64,000 nucleotides of DNA, taken from contig NZ_JAUOFB010000002.1 of NCBI RefSeq assembly GCF_030542105.1, forward strand, positions 248,001-312,000, written 5' to 3'. Origin of the DNA: Hymenobacter sp. BT730. Lineage in GTDB: Bacteria > Bacteroidota > Bacteroidia > Cytophagales > Hymenobacteraceae. Shown piece after piece: positions 9,311 to 16,827 of the stretch (its first letter is position 1; the number at the start of each line of letters is the position of its first letter). The notes below the pieces were generated by a model. The model made no database searches, was not told where the DNA came from, and was given only the letters and a program-made list of their open reading frames with translations. Both the position numbers and the translations under genes were made by a program.

Positions 9311-10666
9311 ATGCAACACGATAAGATTGTAGTCGGCCTCGACATTGGTACCACCAAAATCTGCGCTCTGGTAGGGCGTAGAAACGAGTTTGGCAAGCTG
9401 GAAATCCTAGGCATGGGCAAAGCCGTGTCGGAAGGCGTAGTGCGTGGCATTGTGTCGAACATCGACAAAACCGTGGACGCCATTAAAAAGGCCATCCGCC
9501 AGGCAGAGGAGCAATCCGGCATCAACATCGGCGTGGTAAACGTGGGTATTGCCGGGCAGCACATCAAGAGCCTGCAGCACAACGGCAGCATCACGCGGGC
9601 AACCGCCGACAGCGAAATTACCGTGGAGGACGTGAACCGTCTGACCAACGATATGTACCGGCTGGTAACCCCGCCCGGCTCTGAGATTATTCACGTAATG
9701 CCCCAGGATTACAAGGTGGATTACGAGGAAAATATCATGGATCCGGTGGGGATGTCGGGTGTACGCTTGGAGGGTAATTTCCACATCATCACTGCCCAGA
9801 GCACGGCCATCAACAACATTAACAAATGTGTGACGAAGGCCGGCCTTGAAATTGACCACCTCATTCTGGAGCCGCTGGCTTCCAGCATGTCGGTGCTGTC
9901 AGAGGAAGAGAAGGAAGCCGGGGTGGCCCTGATTGACATTGGCGGCGGCACTACCGACCTGGCTATTTTCAAGGACGGCATCATCCGCCACGCGGCGGTG
10001 CTGCCTTTCGGTGGCAACATCGTGACTTCTGACATCAAGCAGGGCTGCCTGGTGATGCAGAACCAGGCGGAGCAGCTGAAGGTGAAATTCGGCAAAGCCA
10101 TTGCCGAGGAAGCCTCCGAAAATGAGATTGTAAGCATCCCGGGCCTGCGTGACCGGGCTCCCAAGGAAATTTCCCTCAAGAACCTGGCCTACATCATTGA
10201 GGCACGCATGGAGGAAATCATTGAGCTGGTGTATGCTGAAATCCAGCGCACAGGCCACGCCGACAAGCTGGCCGCCGGTATTGTACTGACGGGCGGTGGC
10301 TCGCAGCTGCAAAACCTGGTGCAGCTCACGGAGTATGTAACCGGTCTGGATACGCGCATTGGCTACCCCAATGAGCACCTCGGCAAGAGCAAGATTGAGG
10401 CGGTTAAGTCGCCGATGTACGCTACTACCGTGGGTCTGGTGCTTTCGGGCTACCGTTCCCTGGACGAGCGGCAGAACCGCAGCACGGCCGATGAAGAGCA
10501 GTACCGTCCGGTACAGGAGCAGCGGCCGGCTGTTTCGGCAGCGGCTACGCAAAACCAGCAGCCTGCCGCCCCTAAGAAGCCTTCGGGAGCGGGTCGGTTC
10601 TTCCAGGACATCATCAGCCGGACCAAAGGCCTGCTGATTGATGACTTTGACGACAAACAGTACTAG
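9311..10666 (+). CDS. ftsA: Cell division protein FtsA (actin-like membrane anchor of FtsZ)
   Basis: Actin-fold ATPase of 451 residues that links FtsZ filaments to the membrane. The N-terminal phosphate loop GLDIGTTKICAL, the SHS2/1C region after it, the second phosphate loop LIDIGGGTTDLAIF and the adenosine loop LTGGGSQL are all present and in order. After about residue 390 comes a Gln/Pro-rich linker and a C-terminal helix (SGAGRFFQDIISRTKGLL) that would be the amphipathic membrane-targeting sequence. The gene is separated from ftsZ by a 109-base gap that holds an inverted-repeat element. Confidence 0.96.
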   Translation: MQHDKIVVGLDIGTTKICALVGRRNEFGKLEILGMGKAVSEGVVRGIVSNIDKTVDAIKKAIRQAEEQSGINIGVVNVGIAGQHIKSLQHNGSITRATADSEITVEDVNRLTNDMYRLVTPPGSEIIHVMPQDYKVDYEENIMDPVGMSGVRLEGNFHIITAQSTAINNINKCVTKAGLEIDHLILEPLASSMSVLSEEEKEAGVALIDIGGGTTDLAIFKDGIIRHAAVLPFGGNIVTSDIKQGCLVMQNQAEQLKVKFGKAIAEEASENEIVSIPGLRDRAPKEISLKNLAYIIEARMEEIIELVYAEIQRTGHADKLAAGIVLTGGGSQLQNLVQLTEYVTGLDTRIGYPNEHLGKSKIEAVKSPMYATTVGLVLSGYRSLDERQNRSTADEEQYRPVQEQRPAVSAAATQNQQPAAPKKPSGAGRFFQDIISRTKGLLIDDFDDKQY

Positions 10667-10672
10667 AAGGCT

Positions 10673-10767
10673 AATTCTGAATTATGGATTATGAATTCTG
10701 AATTGGCAGGTCAGCAAAAAGCCGATCCGCCAATCAATTCATAATTCAGCATTCATAATTCATAATT
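10673..10767. repeat. AT-rich inverted-repeat element between ftsA and ftsZ
   Basis: Almost the whole ftsA-ftsZ gap is one imperfect palindrome of about 95 bases. Its left arm is built from AATTCTGAATTATGG-like units and its right arm from ATTCATAATTCA-like units; the arms are largely complementary over some 35 bases and flank a GC-rich centre bounded by GGC and GCC. The base composition is very unlike the coding DNA around it. It resembles a small non-coding palindromic repeat (REP or MITE-like) more than an operator. Whether it moves or is present elsewhere cannot be judged from one window. Confidence 0.6.
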
Positions 10768-10775
10768 AAAAAGTC

Positions 10776-12293
10776 ATGGATTTTAAATTCGATATTCCTT
10801 CTCAATCCAAGTCCATCATTAAGGTGATTGGCGTGGGTGGCGGCGGTTCTAACGCCGTGAACCACATGTTCAGCCAGGGCATTAAGGACGTGGAATTCGT
10901 TATCTGCAATACCGATAAGCAGGCGCTGCACAGTTCTTCTGTGCCCAACAAGCTGCAGATCGGGGTGGATTTAACGGAAGGCCTCGGTGCCGGTGCAAAC
11001 CCCGAGCGGGGCAAGCAAGCGGCCATTGAAAGCCGGGAGCAGATCCGCGAGCTGCTGAGCAATGGCACCAAAATGGTGTTCATTACGGCGGGTATGGGCG
11101 GCGGTACCGGTACCGGTGCGGCCCCTGTTATTGCCAAAGTAGCTAAAGAACTAGGTATTCTGACCGTAGGCATTGTAACCGCTCCTTTCCTTTTCGAAGG
11201 CAAGAAGAAGCGTCAGCAAGCCGAGCATGGTATCCGGGAGCTGAGCGACAACTGCGATACCGTACTGGTGATTCTTAACGATAAGCTGCGCGAGATTTTT
11301 GGGAACCTGCCCATCCGCGCCGCCTTCGCCAAAGCCGATAACGTACTGAGCACGGCCGCCAAATCCATTGCTGAAATCATTACTGTAACGAGCGAAGTCA
11401 ACGTGGACTTTGAAGACGTGAAAACGGTGATGAAGGACAGCGGTGCCGCCGTAATGGGCTCTAGCATCACGGAAGGTGAAAACCGCGCCCGTCGCTCTGC
11501 CGAGGAAGCCCTGGCTTCGCCGCTGCTCAACAATACCGACATTCACGGCGCGCAGAAAATCCTGCTCTCCATTATGTCTGGTGACCAGGCTGAGCTGGAA
11601 ATGGATGAACTCACGGAAATCACGGAGTACATTCAGGATAAAGCTGGTCAGGATGCCGAGGTTATTTTCGGTCACGGCATCGACTCTACGCTGGGTCAGA
11701 GCATCCGCGTAACGGTTATTGCTACTGGTTTCGCCCGCGACACGCACAACATTAACACGCAGTTCAGCGCGCACCGTAGCCAGCCCACCGAACTGACGCC
11801 CGACCCGCAGATTAACATCTTCGATAAGGACCGTCAGGAAGCTCCGGTTACTTCGCCCGTGGTACCAACGTTTGGAACGCCCGTAGCTGCCGCACCTGTG
11901 GTAGAAACGGTACCCGTAACGCCAGAGCCACCTAAGGTGACGTTTGATCTGGAAACCTCGCCGGCTGCTTATGTGCCGCCAGTAGCAGCGCCTTCCACGC
12001 CCATGCCTGAGCCCGTAGTGTATCAGCAGCCGGAGCCGGTAGCTGCTTCGCCGGTTCGTGCTCCGCAACAGGATGCCCGCATTGACGAGCGTCGCCGCCG
12101 CTTGCAGGAGCTGAGCAATGGCCTGAGCAATGAGGTGATTAAAGACCAGCTGGAGACACCTGCTTATCTGCGCCGTCAGGTAAAGCTGGAAAACGTGGTG
12201 CCTTCCAGTGAGCGGAACATCTCGCGCTTCAACCTTTCCGACGATAACGAGCTGCTAGGCGACAACCGCTTCCTGCACGATAACGTGGACTAA
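10776..12293 (+). CDS. ftsZ: Cell division protein FtsZ
   Basis: Tubulin-like GTPase that forms the division ring. The 505-residue protein has the GTP-binding pieces in order: GVGGGGSNAVNHM near residue 21, the tubulin signature GGGTGTG at residues 108-114 and the T7-type loop NVDFEDVKTVM. The globular part ends near residue 325. It is followed by a long Pro/Val-rich linker and a conserved terminal segment (YLRRQVKLEN, then SRFNLSDD). Long linkers with a tail of this kind are usual for Bacteroidota FtsZ. The gene is the last of the dcw cluster and has a strong terminator behind it. Confidence 0.98.
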   Translation: MDFKFDIPSQSKSIIKVIGVGGGGSNAVNHMFSQGIKDVEFVICNTDKQALHSSSVPNKLQIGVDLTEGLGAGANPERGKQAAIESREQIRELLSNGTKMVFITAGMGGGTGTGAAPVIAKVAKELGILTVGIVTAPFLFEGKKKRQQAEHGIRELSDNCDTVLVILNDKLREIFGNLPIRAAFAKADNVLSTAAKSIAEIITVTSEVNVDFEDVKTVMKDSGAAVMGSSITEGENRARRSAEEALASPLLNNTDIHGAQKILLSIMSGDQAELEMDELTEITEYIQDKAGQDAEVIFGHGIDSTLGQSIRVTVIATGFARDTHNINTQFSAHRSQPTELTPDPQINIFDKDRQEAPVTSPVVPTFGTPVAAAPVVETVPVTPEPPKVTFDLETSPAAYVPPVAAPSTPMPEPVVYQQPEPVAASPVRAPQQDARIDERRRRLQELSNGLSNEVIKDQLETPAYLRRQVKLENVVPSSERNISRFNLSDDNELLGDNRFLHDNVD

Positions 12294-12319
12294 GCGTAGT
12301 TGCTAGCATTTTTATTCAA

Positions 12320-12356
12320 GAGAGCCACCTGCTGATGCAGGTGGCTCTCTTTCGTT
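12320..12356 (+). terminator. Terminator of the dcw cluster, behind ftsZ
   Basis: A perfect 13-bp stem (12320-12332 with 12337-12349), loop TGAT, followed by a T-rich stretch. It ends transcription of the murE-ftsZ run. Confidence 0.85.
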
Positions 12357-12473
12357 TGTACTAAGTAAACAGCCGTTGATAAGTCCGAAATGGCGGGGCT
12401 ACTGGTTATCATCTTATTTTCATGTTAGGGAAGTAAGTTTGAATCATATCATCATCCTAACTCTCCAACCACC

Positions 12474-12950
12474 ATGAAAAAAGTACTGCTCACTGCCGTT
12501 GCTGCCTTTTATTCCGTAGCCCTTTTCGCCCAGCAGGCGCCCGCTACTGCAACGCAGGACGATGACGCCCCTAAAACCCGTACCGAGACTCCTAAGCCTA
12601 AGAAGGAGAAAAAAGCCAAGAAGGCCCACAAGCCCGAGCACGAAGGCAAAGACTCGGACGAGGGCGACAAAGTGAAAGCCGACAACCATGGCCAGGCGGT
12701 GCAGACCGTAGCCCAGGGTACCGAGCTGACCGGCGCCGATAAAGGGGCGGCAGTAAGCGCCGTGGCCAGCGCTAAGCGTCAGAACGAGGAGCAGGCCGCT
12801 AAAAATGCGGATCGTCGCGCTACTCGTACGGCCCGTAAAGCCGAGCATAAAGTAGAAGGCGCTAAACACCGTTCCGCCCGTGCTCCAAAACACGAGGGCC
12901 GTACCCGCCCGGAAACTGGTCATGCGGCCGGTGCACACAAGCAGAAGTAA
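12474..12950 (+). CDS. Small secreted highly charged protein, function unknown
   Basis: Not recognised as a named family. The 158-residue product begins with a clear signal peptide (MKKVLLTAVAAFYSVALFAQ, cleavage likely after the Gln-preceding Ala). The mature part is low-complexity: a Lys/Pro/Glu stretch (TPKPKKEKKAKKAHKP) at about residues 40-57, an Ala/Gln-rich middle, and an Arg/Lys/His-rich end containing RSARAP. The motif RSARAP also occurs near the end of the next gene product, so the two are probably related. Export to the periplasm or outside is inferred from the signal peptide; a role in binding polyanions such as polysaccharide or DNA is only a guess from charge. Confidence 0.65.
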   Translation: MKKVLLTAVAAFYSVALFAQQAPATATQDDDAPKTRTETPKPKKEKKAKKAHKPEHEGKDSDEGDKVKADNHGQAVQTVAQGTELTGADKGAAVSAVASAKRQNEEQAAKNADRRATRTARKAEHKVEGAKHRSARAPKHEGRTRPETGHAAGAHKQK

Positions 12951-13025
12951 GAATTCCCGGGTCTGCCAGCCGGAACTCGCTGGTAGCTACCTTTGTCAGC
13001 ATAAACCTGCGTTCCACTTTCTGCT

Positions 13026-13325
13026 ATGAAACTCTATCTGTTGTTTGTTCTGCTGCTAGGTAGCGCTACTATTGGGCTTGCTCAAACGGTACCCGCTGCC
13101 GGAGCAGCCCGGCAGGAGCAAGGCACTACTTCGGCGGCCCCCAAAACGGCCGACGAACTGCCTATAAAAACGGTAGCTCCGGCAGCCCGGCAGCGGAAGC
13201 CGGAGCGTATAGATGGGGCCGTGCGCTCAGCGCGGGGGCGCAGTGCCCGGGCGCCGCGCATCAGCCGGCCGGGCCGGCCGACCGGCGCTGGCCGCCAGGT
13301 TGGGCCGCGTGGTAGAAATCATTAA
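13026..13325 (+). CDS. Small secreted basic protein, paralogue-like to its upstream neighbour
   Basis: A 99-residue product with signal peptide (MKLYLLFVLLLGSATIGLAQ) and an Ala/Pro/Arg-rich mature part. The C-terminal third is strongly basic (RGRSARAPRISRPGRP) and shares RSARAP with the product of the gene at 12474. There is no known domain. It is 75 bases behind that gene and 115 bases ahead of the barrel protein, on the same strand. The high arginine content together with GC-rich codons means a spurious frame must be considered, but the signal peptide and the shared motif support a real gene. Confidence 0.55.
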   Translation: MKLYLLFVLLLGSATIGLAQTVPAAGAARQEQGTTSAAPKTADELPIKTVAPAARQRKPERIDGAVRSARGRSARAPRISRPGRPTGAGRQVGPRGRNH

Positions 13326-13440
13326 TTCATATTGCTGTTCCGTAAACCGGGTCTGATGTGGGTGCTGTTGGGGGCGCTTTTATCGGGCCCGGTTTTCAGT
13401 AATCAGCCTTTTTAGGTACCTCTTTGCTTTCTTTCTCTTT

Positions 13441-14301
13441 ATGGCTGCATTATTAAGTAGGCGAATAGCGGGTACGCTGGGAGGCGTATGCCTGCTCCTG
13501 CTGGCTTGCCTACAAACCGTAGCCGCCGCTACTGCCCCCGATACGACGGCTGTTGCCAAACAGCGCAGTTTCACGGTGGGCGTGGGGGCATACACCAATT
13601 CCACCTTTTTCGGCCGTTCCCAGACTGAAAAATTTCCGTACTGGACCACCGAGCTGACCTACAAAGCACCTTCCGGCGCGTGGGTATCAGCCCTGAATTA
13701 CGACTTGTTCTCTACCACCACGCTGCGGGATGAAACCGACCTATCCGTCGGTTGGGATAAGGATTTTACCCAGCGCTTGGATGGCTCTTTGAGCTATTCG
13801 CACTTCTTCTTTTCGCCAAACAGCCCGTTGCTGAAATCAGCGGTATCCAACTCCCTGGATGGCTATGTGGGGCTGGATTGGGGCTTTCTGTACACCCGGC
13901 TGAATGCAGATTATGTATTTGGTGAGGCCCAGGATTTCTTTCTGGTGCTGGATAACTCGCGGTATTTTGAGATTGATAACGTCTTGATGACCAAGGGTAT
14001 TTTGTCCTTTGAGCCGCGGGTCAGTGTCATGGCCGGCACGCAGTCCTTTGTCACAACCAGCATCGAGCAGCAGCTAAACCGCAAAGGGAAAGGCCGCCCC
14101 GGTGGCACTGGTACCACCAGTAACTCTACCAGTACCCGGTTTTCGCTGTTGAATTATGAGCTGCGTGTGCCCGTAACGTACTCTTTGGGCAAAGTTTCCG
14201 TAGAAGCAGCCTGGCGCTACCTGCGCCCCGTGCATACGCTGGCCGATGATACCTCCAGGCCCTTGTCCATTTTCTCCGGGGGAGTATACGTGACGTTTTA
14301 A
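13441..14301 (+). CDS. Probable outer-membrane beta-barrel protein, function unknown
   Basis: The 286-residue product has a signal peptide (hydrophobic stretch near residues 11-28, cut near AVAAA) and then alternating hydrophobic and polar residues with many aromatic positions, such as SALNYDLF, LSYSHFFF, YVGLDWGFLY and LNADYVFG. It ends in an aromatic residue (SGGVYVTF), as barrel proteins assembled by BamA do. No specific family is recognised. The response regulator starts 14 bases after its stop, so the barrel protein and the two-component pair are likely one operon and may sense or respond to the same envelope condition. Confidence 0.65.
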   Translation: MAALLSRRIAGTLGGVCLLLLACLQTVAAATAPDTTAVAKQRSFTVGVGAYTNSTFFGRSQTEKFPYWTTELTYKAPSGAWVSALNYDLFSTTTLRDETDLSVGWDKDFTQRLDGSLSYSHFFFSPNSPLLKSAVSNSLDGYVGLDWGFLYTRLNADYVFGEAQDFFLVLDNSRYFEIDNVLMTKGILSFEPRVSVMAGTQSFVTTSIEQQLNRKGKGRPGGTGTTSNSTSTRFSLLNYELRVPVTYSLGKVSVEAAWRYLRPVHTLADDTSRPLSIFSGGVYVTF

Positions 14302-14315
14302 GCTGCTTCCTCCTC

Positions 14316-14990
14316 ATGAATGTGTTGATAGTAGAGGATGAGCGGAGCCTGGCCAAAGAGTTAGCCTTTTTCCTGTATCAGCAGAATTTTCAGTGCGAAG
14401 TGGCTCGCACTGGCCACGAGGCATCTGAGCTGCTGGCCGTGAACACCTACGACTTTGTGCTATTGGACCTGGGTCTGCCCGATTGTGACGGCCTCGATCT
14501 GCTGACCGAAGCCAAAGCCCAGGAAATTACGGCCGCCATCATTGTCCTTACCGCCCGCGGCGAGGTAGCTGACCGGATCCGGGGGCTGGATTTGGGTGCC
14601 GATGATTATCTGGCCAAGCCGTTTTCCTTGCCCGAACTGCTGTCCCGTATGCACGCCATTACGCGCCGCCGCTTTGGCGTAGCCAAGCCTTTGATTCAGT
14701 TCGGAGAGTTTGCACTGGATTTGCAGAATCGCCAGCTGCTGCACCAGGGCCAGGAAGTAACGCTGTCGGTAAAGGAATTTGATCTGTTGAGCTACCTGGT
14801 GCTGCACAAAAACCGCGTACTTACCCGCCTGCAGCTCACGGAGCATATCTGGGGCAATCTGCCCGAGGATGGCTACGAGTCTAACTATATTGATGCACAC
14901 ATCAAAAATCTGCGCAAGAAGCTGACGCGCTACTCCGAGCTGCCCTGGCTGGAAACCGTACGGGGGCTGGGCTACCGCTTCAGTTTGTAG
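14316..14990 (+). CDS. OmpR/PhoB-family DNA-binding response regulator
   Basis: A 224-residue two-component regulator. Residues 1-115 form the receiver domain with the acidic pair E7-D8, the phosphoacceptor Asp51 in LLDLGLPDCDG, and the conserved Lys in DDYLAKPFSLPELL. Residues about 130-224 form a winged-helix effector domain ending in the typical VRGLGYRFSL. The kinase gene begins three bases after the stop codon. Targets are unknown; the barrel gene directly upstream is the obvious candidate. Confidence 0.93.
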   Translation: MNVLIVEDERSLAKELAFFLYQQNFQCEVARTGHEASELLAVNTYDFVLLDLGLPDCDGLDLLTEAKAQEITAAIIVLTARGEVADRIRGLDLGADDYLAKPFSLPELLSRMHAITRRRFGVAKPLIQFGEFALDLQNRQLLHQGQEVTLSVKEFDLLSYLVLHKNRVLTRLQLTEHIWGNLPEDGYESNYIDAHIKNLRKKLTRYSELPWLETVRGLGYRFSL

Positions 14991-14993
14991 CCT

Positions 14994-16328
14994 ATGAAGC
15001 TGCGCTCCAAATTTTCCCTGTTCAATGCCCTGTCCCGGGTGCTGATTATTCTGTTGCTGGTGGGCGTGCTGCCCCCGGTGTTGAGCCGTCTGGCTTTGCT
15101 TACCACCGATGAGCGGCTGGCTCAGAAAAAGGAGAAAGTGCTCAAAATCATTCAGCGCAACGGTATTTCCGCGTTTTTGGATGAGAGCAGCCCCGAAACA
15201 TACGGCAGCTACAACCTGCTGAAAGAAGAGTTTATCTCGCTGGAGCAGATTCAGCCCGGCCCGCGCATCAACACCATCGAGAATTCGCGGCGGGCGGTGG
15301 AAGATGAAATTGTGGACTACCGGGTGCTGAGCTATTCCTTTCCACTGAACGGCAAGAATTACCTGCTGGAAATAGGCCGTAGCGTGGGCAGCATAGGTGA
15401 AACGGAGGCTAACTTTCGCCGCTATGCGTTATACCTGCTGGTGGTAGTAGGTCTGCTCACCACGCTGGCCGACCTGGCTTTCTTCCGCTATCTGCTGGAG
15501 CCGCTGGGTACCATTATTCATCGGCGGCTGAAGAACGTGCACAACCCGGCTTCCTTCAACCTGGAGCCCGTGCCCACCAGCACCGACGACTTCCGTTACC
15601 TTGATGAAAGCATTCGGGAGATGATGGTAACCATCCGGGAGTCTTTCGTGAAGGAGCGCCGCTTTATTGCCGATGCTTCCCACGAACTACTTACGCCGCT
15701 GGCCGTGCTGCAGTATCGCTTCGATAATATGCTGGCTGATGAAAGCCTGTCGGATGAAAACCTGCTGAAAATTGTGGAGTCGCAGCGCACCGTGCACCGG
15801 CTGCGGTCCATTATCAAGTCCTTGCTGCTGATTTCTAAAATTGAAAACGAGCAGTTTGAGCGCGAAGATACCGTATCGGTGGCCGGTTTGGTAGCGGAGG
15901 TAAGTGAGGAAATTCAGGACCGTCTGGCCCTGCACGAACTGCGCCTGCATCAGCAGCTATCTGGCAACTTTACCCTAACCGGCGTAAATCGGGGCCTGCT
16001 GTTTACTATGCTCTTTAATCTGGTAAACAATGCCGTGAAGTATAACCGGCCGCAGGGTGAGATATTCCTAGTGGGTAGGCCGGCAGGGGGGGGCTATACG
16101 CTGGAAATCCGGGATACCGGCCTGGGCATTGTCAAAGACTTCCTGCCCCAACTGTTTGCGCGCTTTCACAAAGCCAACTCGGCCGATGTGGAAAGTTACG
16201 GCCTGGGTCTTTCCCTGGTTAAAACCATTGCTGATCTGCACCGAATTCAAATCGAAGTAAATTCCATTGAAGGCTTGGGTAGCTCCTTCACCTTACGATT
16301 TCCGCCGCCCGCCGCGCCCTTTCGGTAA
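14994..16328 (+). CDS. Membrane sensor histidine kinase
   Basis: Partner of the preceding response regulator, 444 residues. Two membrane helices (about residues 15-35 and 145-165) enclose a periplasmic sensor part of about 110 residues without a recognised fold. After a short HAMP-like linker comes the dimerisation domain with the phosphoacceptor His230 in DASHELLTPLAVLQ. The ATP-binding domain then shows an N-box (NLVNNAVKYN), a G1 box (IRDTGLGI) and a G2 box (YGLGLSLVKTI). All catalytic parts are present. The signal sensed is not visible from the sequence. Confidence 0.93.
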   Translation: MKLRSKFSLFNALSRVLIILLLVGVLPPVLSRLALLTTDERLAQKKEKVLKIIQRNGISAFLDESSPETYGSYNLLKEEFISLEQIQPGPRINTIENSRRAVEDEIVDYRVLSYSFPLNGKNYLLEIGRSVGSIGETEANFRRYALYLLVVVGLLTTLADLAFFRYLLEPLGTIIHRRLKNVHNPASFNLEPVPTSTDDFRYLDESIREMMVTIRESFVKERRFIADASHELLTPLAVLQYRFDNMLADESLSDENLLKIVESQRTVHRLRSIIKSLLLISKIENEQFEREDTVSVAGLVAEVSEEIQDRLALHELRLHQQLSGNFTLTGVNRGLLFTMLFNLVNNAVKYNRPQGEIFLVGRPAGGGYTLEIRDTGLGIVKDFLPQLFARFHKANSADVESYGLGLSLVKTIADLHRIQIEVNSIEGLGSSFTLRFPPPAAPFR

Positions 16329-16343
16329 AGGACATAAACAGAG

Positions 16344-16378
16344 AAAAGCCGCCTGGAGATATCCAGGCGGCTTTTTTT
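16344..16378. terminator. Bidirectional terminator between the kinase and the small lipoprotein
   Basis: A 14-bp stem (16344-16357 with 16362-16375, loop GATA) with an A-run on the left and a T-run on the right. It can stop the plus-strand two-component operon and the minus-strand lipoprotein gene that converges on it. Confidence 0.85.
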
Positions 16379-16394
16379 ATGAATGTGGAACAAA

Positions 16395-16559
16395 TTAACG
16401 GAGCGAAGCGGCGGGTCTTGCCGCTGTAGAATCGGAGAGGGCCATCATGTACCGTGGGGCGGCCGATTCCCGATCCATGCTGAGCGGCCTAACAACCGAA
16501 CGGGTACAAGACCCAAGCAGGGGCGCCAGCAACAGGAGTGAGTAAAATATGCGTTTCAT
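16395..16559 (-). CDS. Very small lipoprotein, 54 residues
   Basis: A short frame running from ATG at 16559 down to TAA at 16395. The product begins MKRIFYSLLLLAPLLGSC, a textbook lipoprotein signal with lipobox LGSC, followed by about 36 polar residues (for example TRSVVRPLSMDRES). It ends 20 bases before a bidirectional terminator whose stem and T-run suit transcription from this strand. The lipobox and the terminator together make a real gene likely in spite of its size. There is no known family. It would be anchored in the inner or outer membrane after processing. Confidence 0.6.
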   Translation of the reverse strand: MKRIFYSLLLLAPLLGSCTRSVVRPLSMDRESAAPRYMMALSDSTAARPAASLR

Positions 16560-16827
16560 AGTAGGGCCTGATACGGGTACCAGATAGGCAGGTTGTCCAC
16601 CGATATAAATTCAGCTTTTTGGCTAACTATATATTGGTTAGTTAATTAAATGCCCTGACCTGGAGGTACAGTCACTCTTTGGTTTTTCTGTTTTGCACGA
16701 TATATCGAGCCTATACATGTCGGGGCCATGCAAAGTATTAGGCCCGGCGCTACCTGTACTCTCAGGAAAGCTTCTGTACTTTCGGGGCGTAAAACTGCCT
16801 GGGCTTCCTTGGAGTGGTCTGATATAT

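Noticed and set aside
10673..10767. CRISPR-like repeat array in the ftsA-ftsZ gap
   Set aside because: The units are short, variable and arranged as inverted arms, not as regularly spaced direct repeats with unique spacers.
16560..16827. Fluoride riboswitch ahead of the CLC-F-like gene
   Set aside because: Searched by eye for the crcB-type GGNGAUGG start and CUCCU end blocks; neither is present in the right order.
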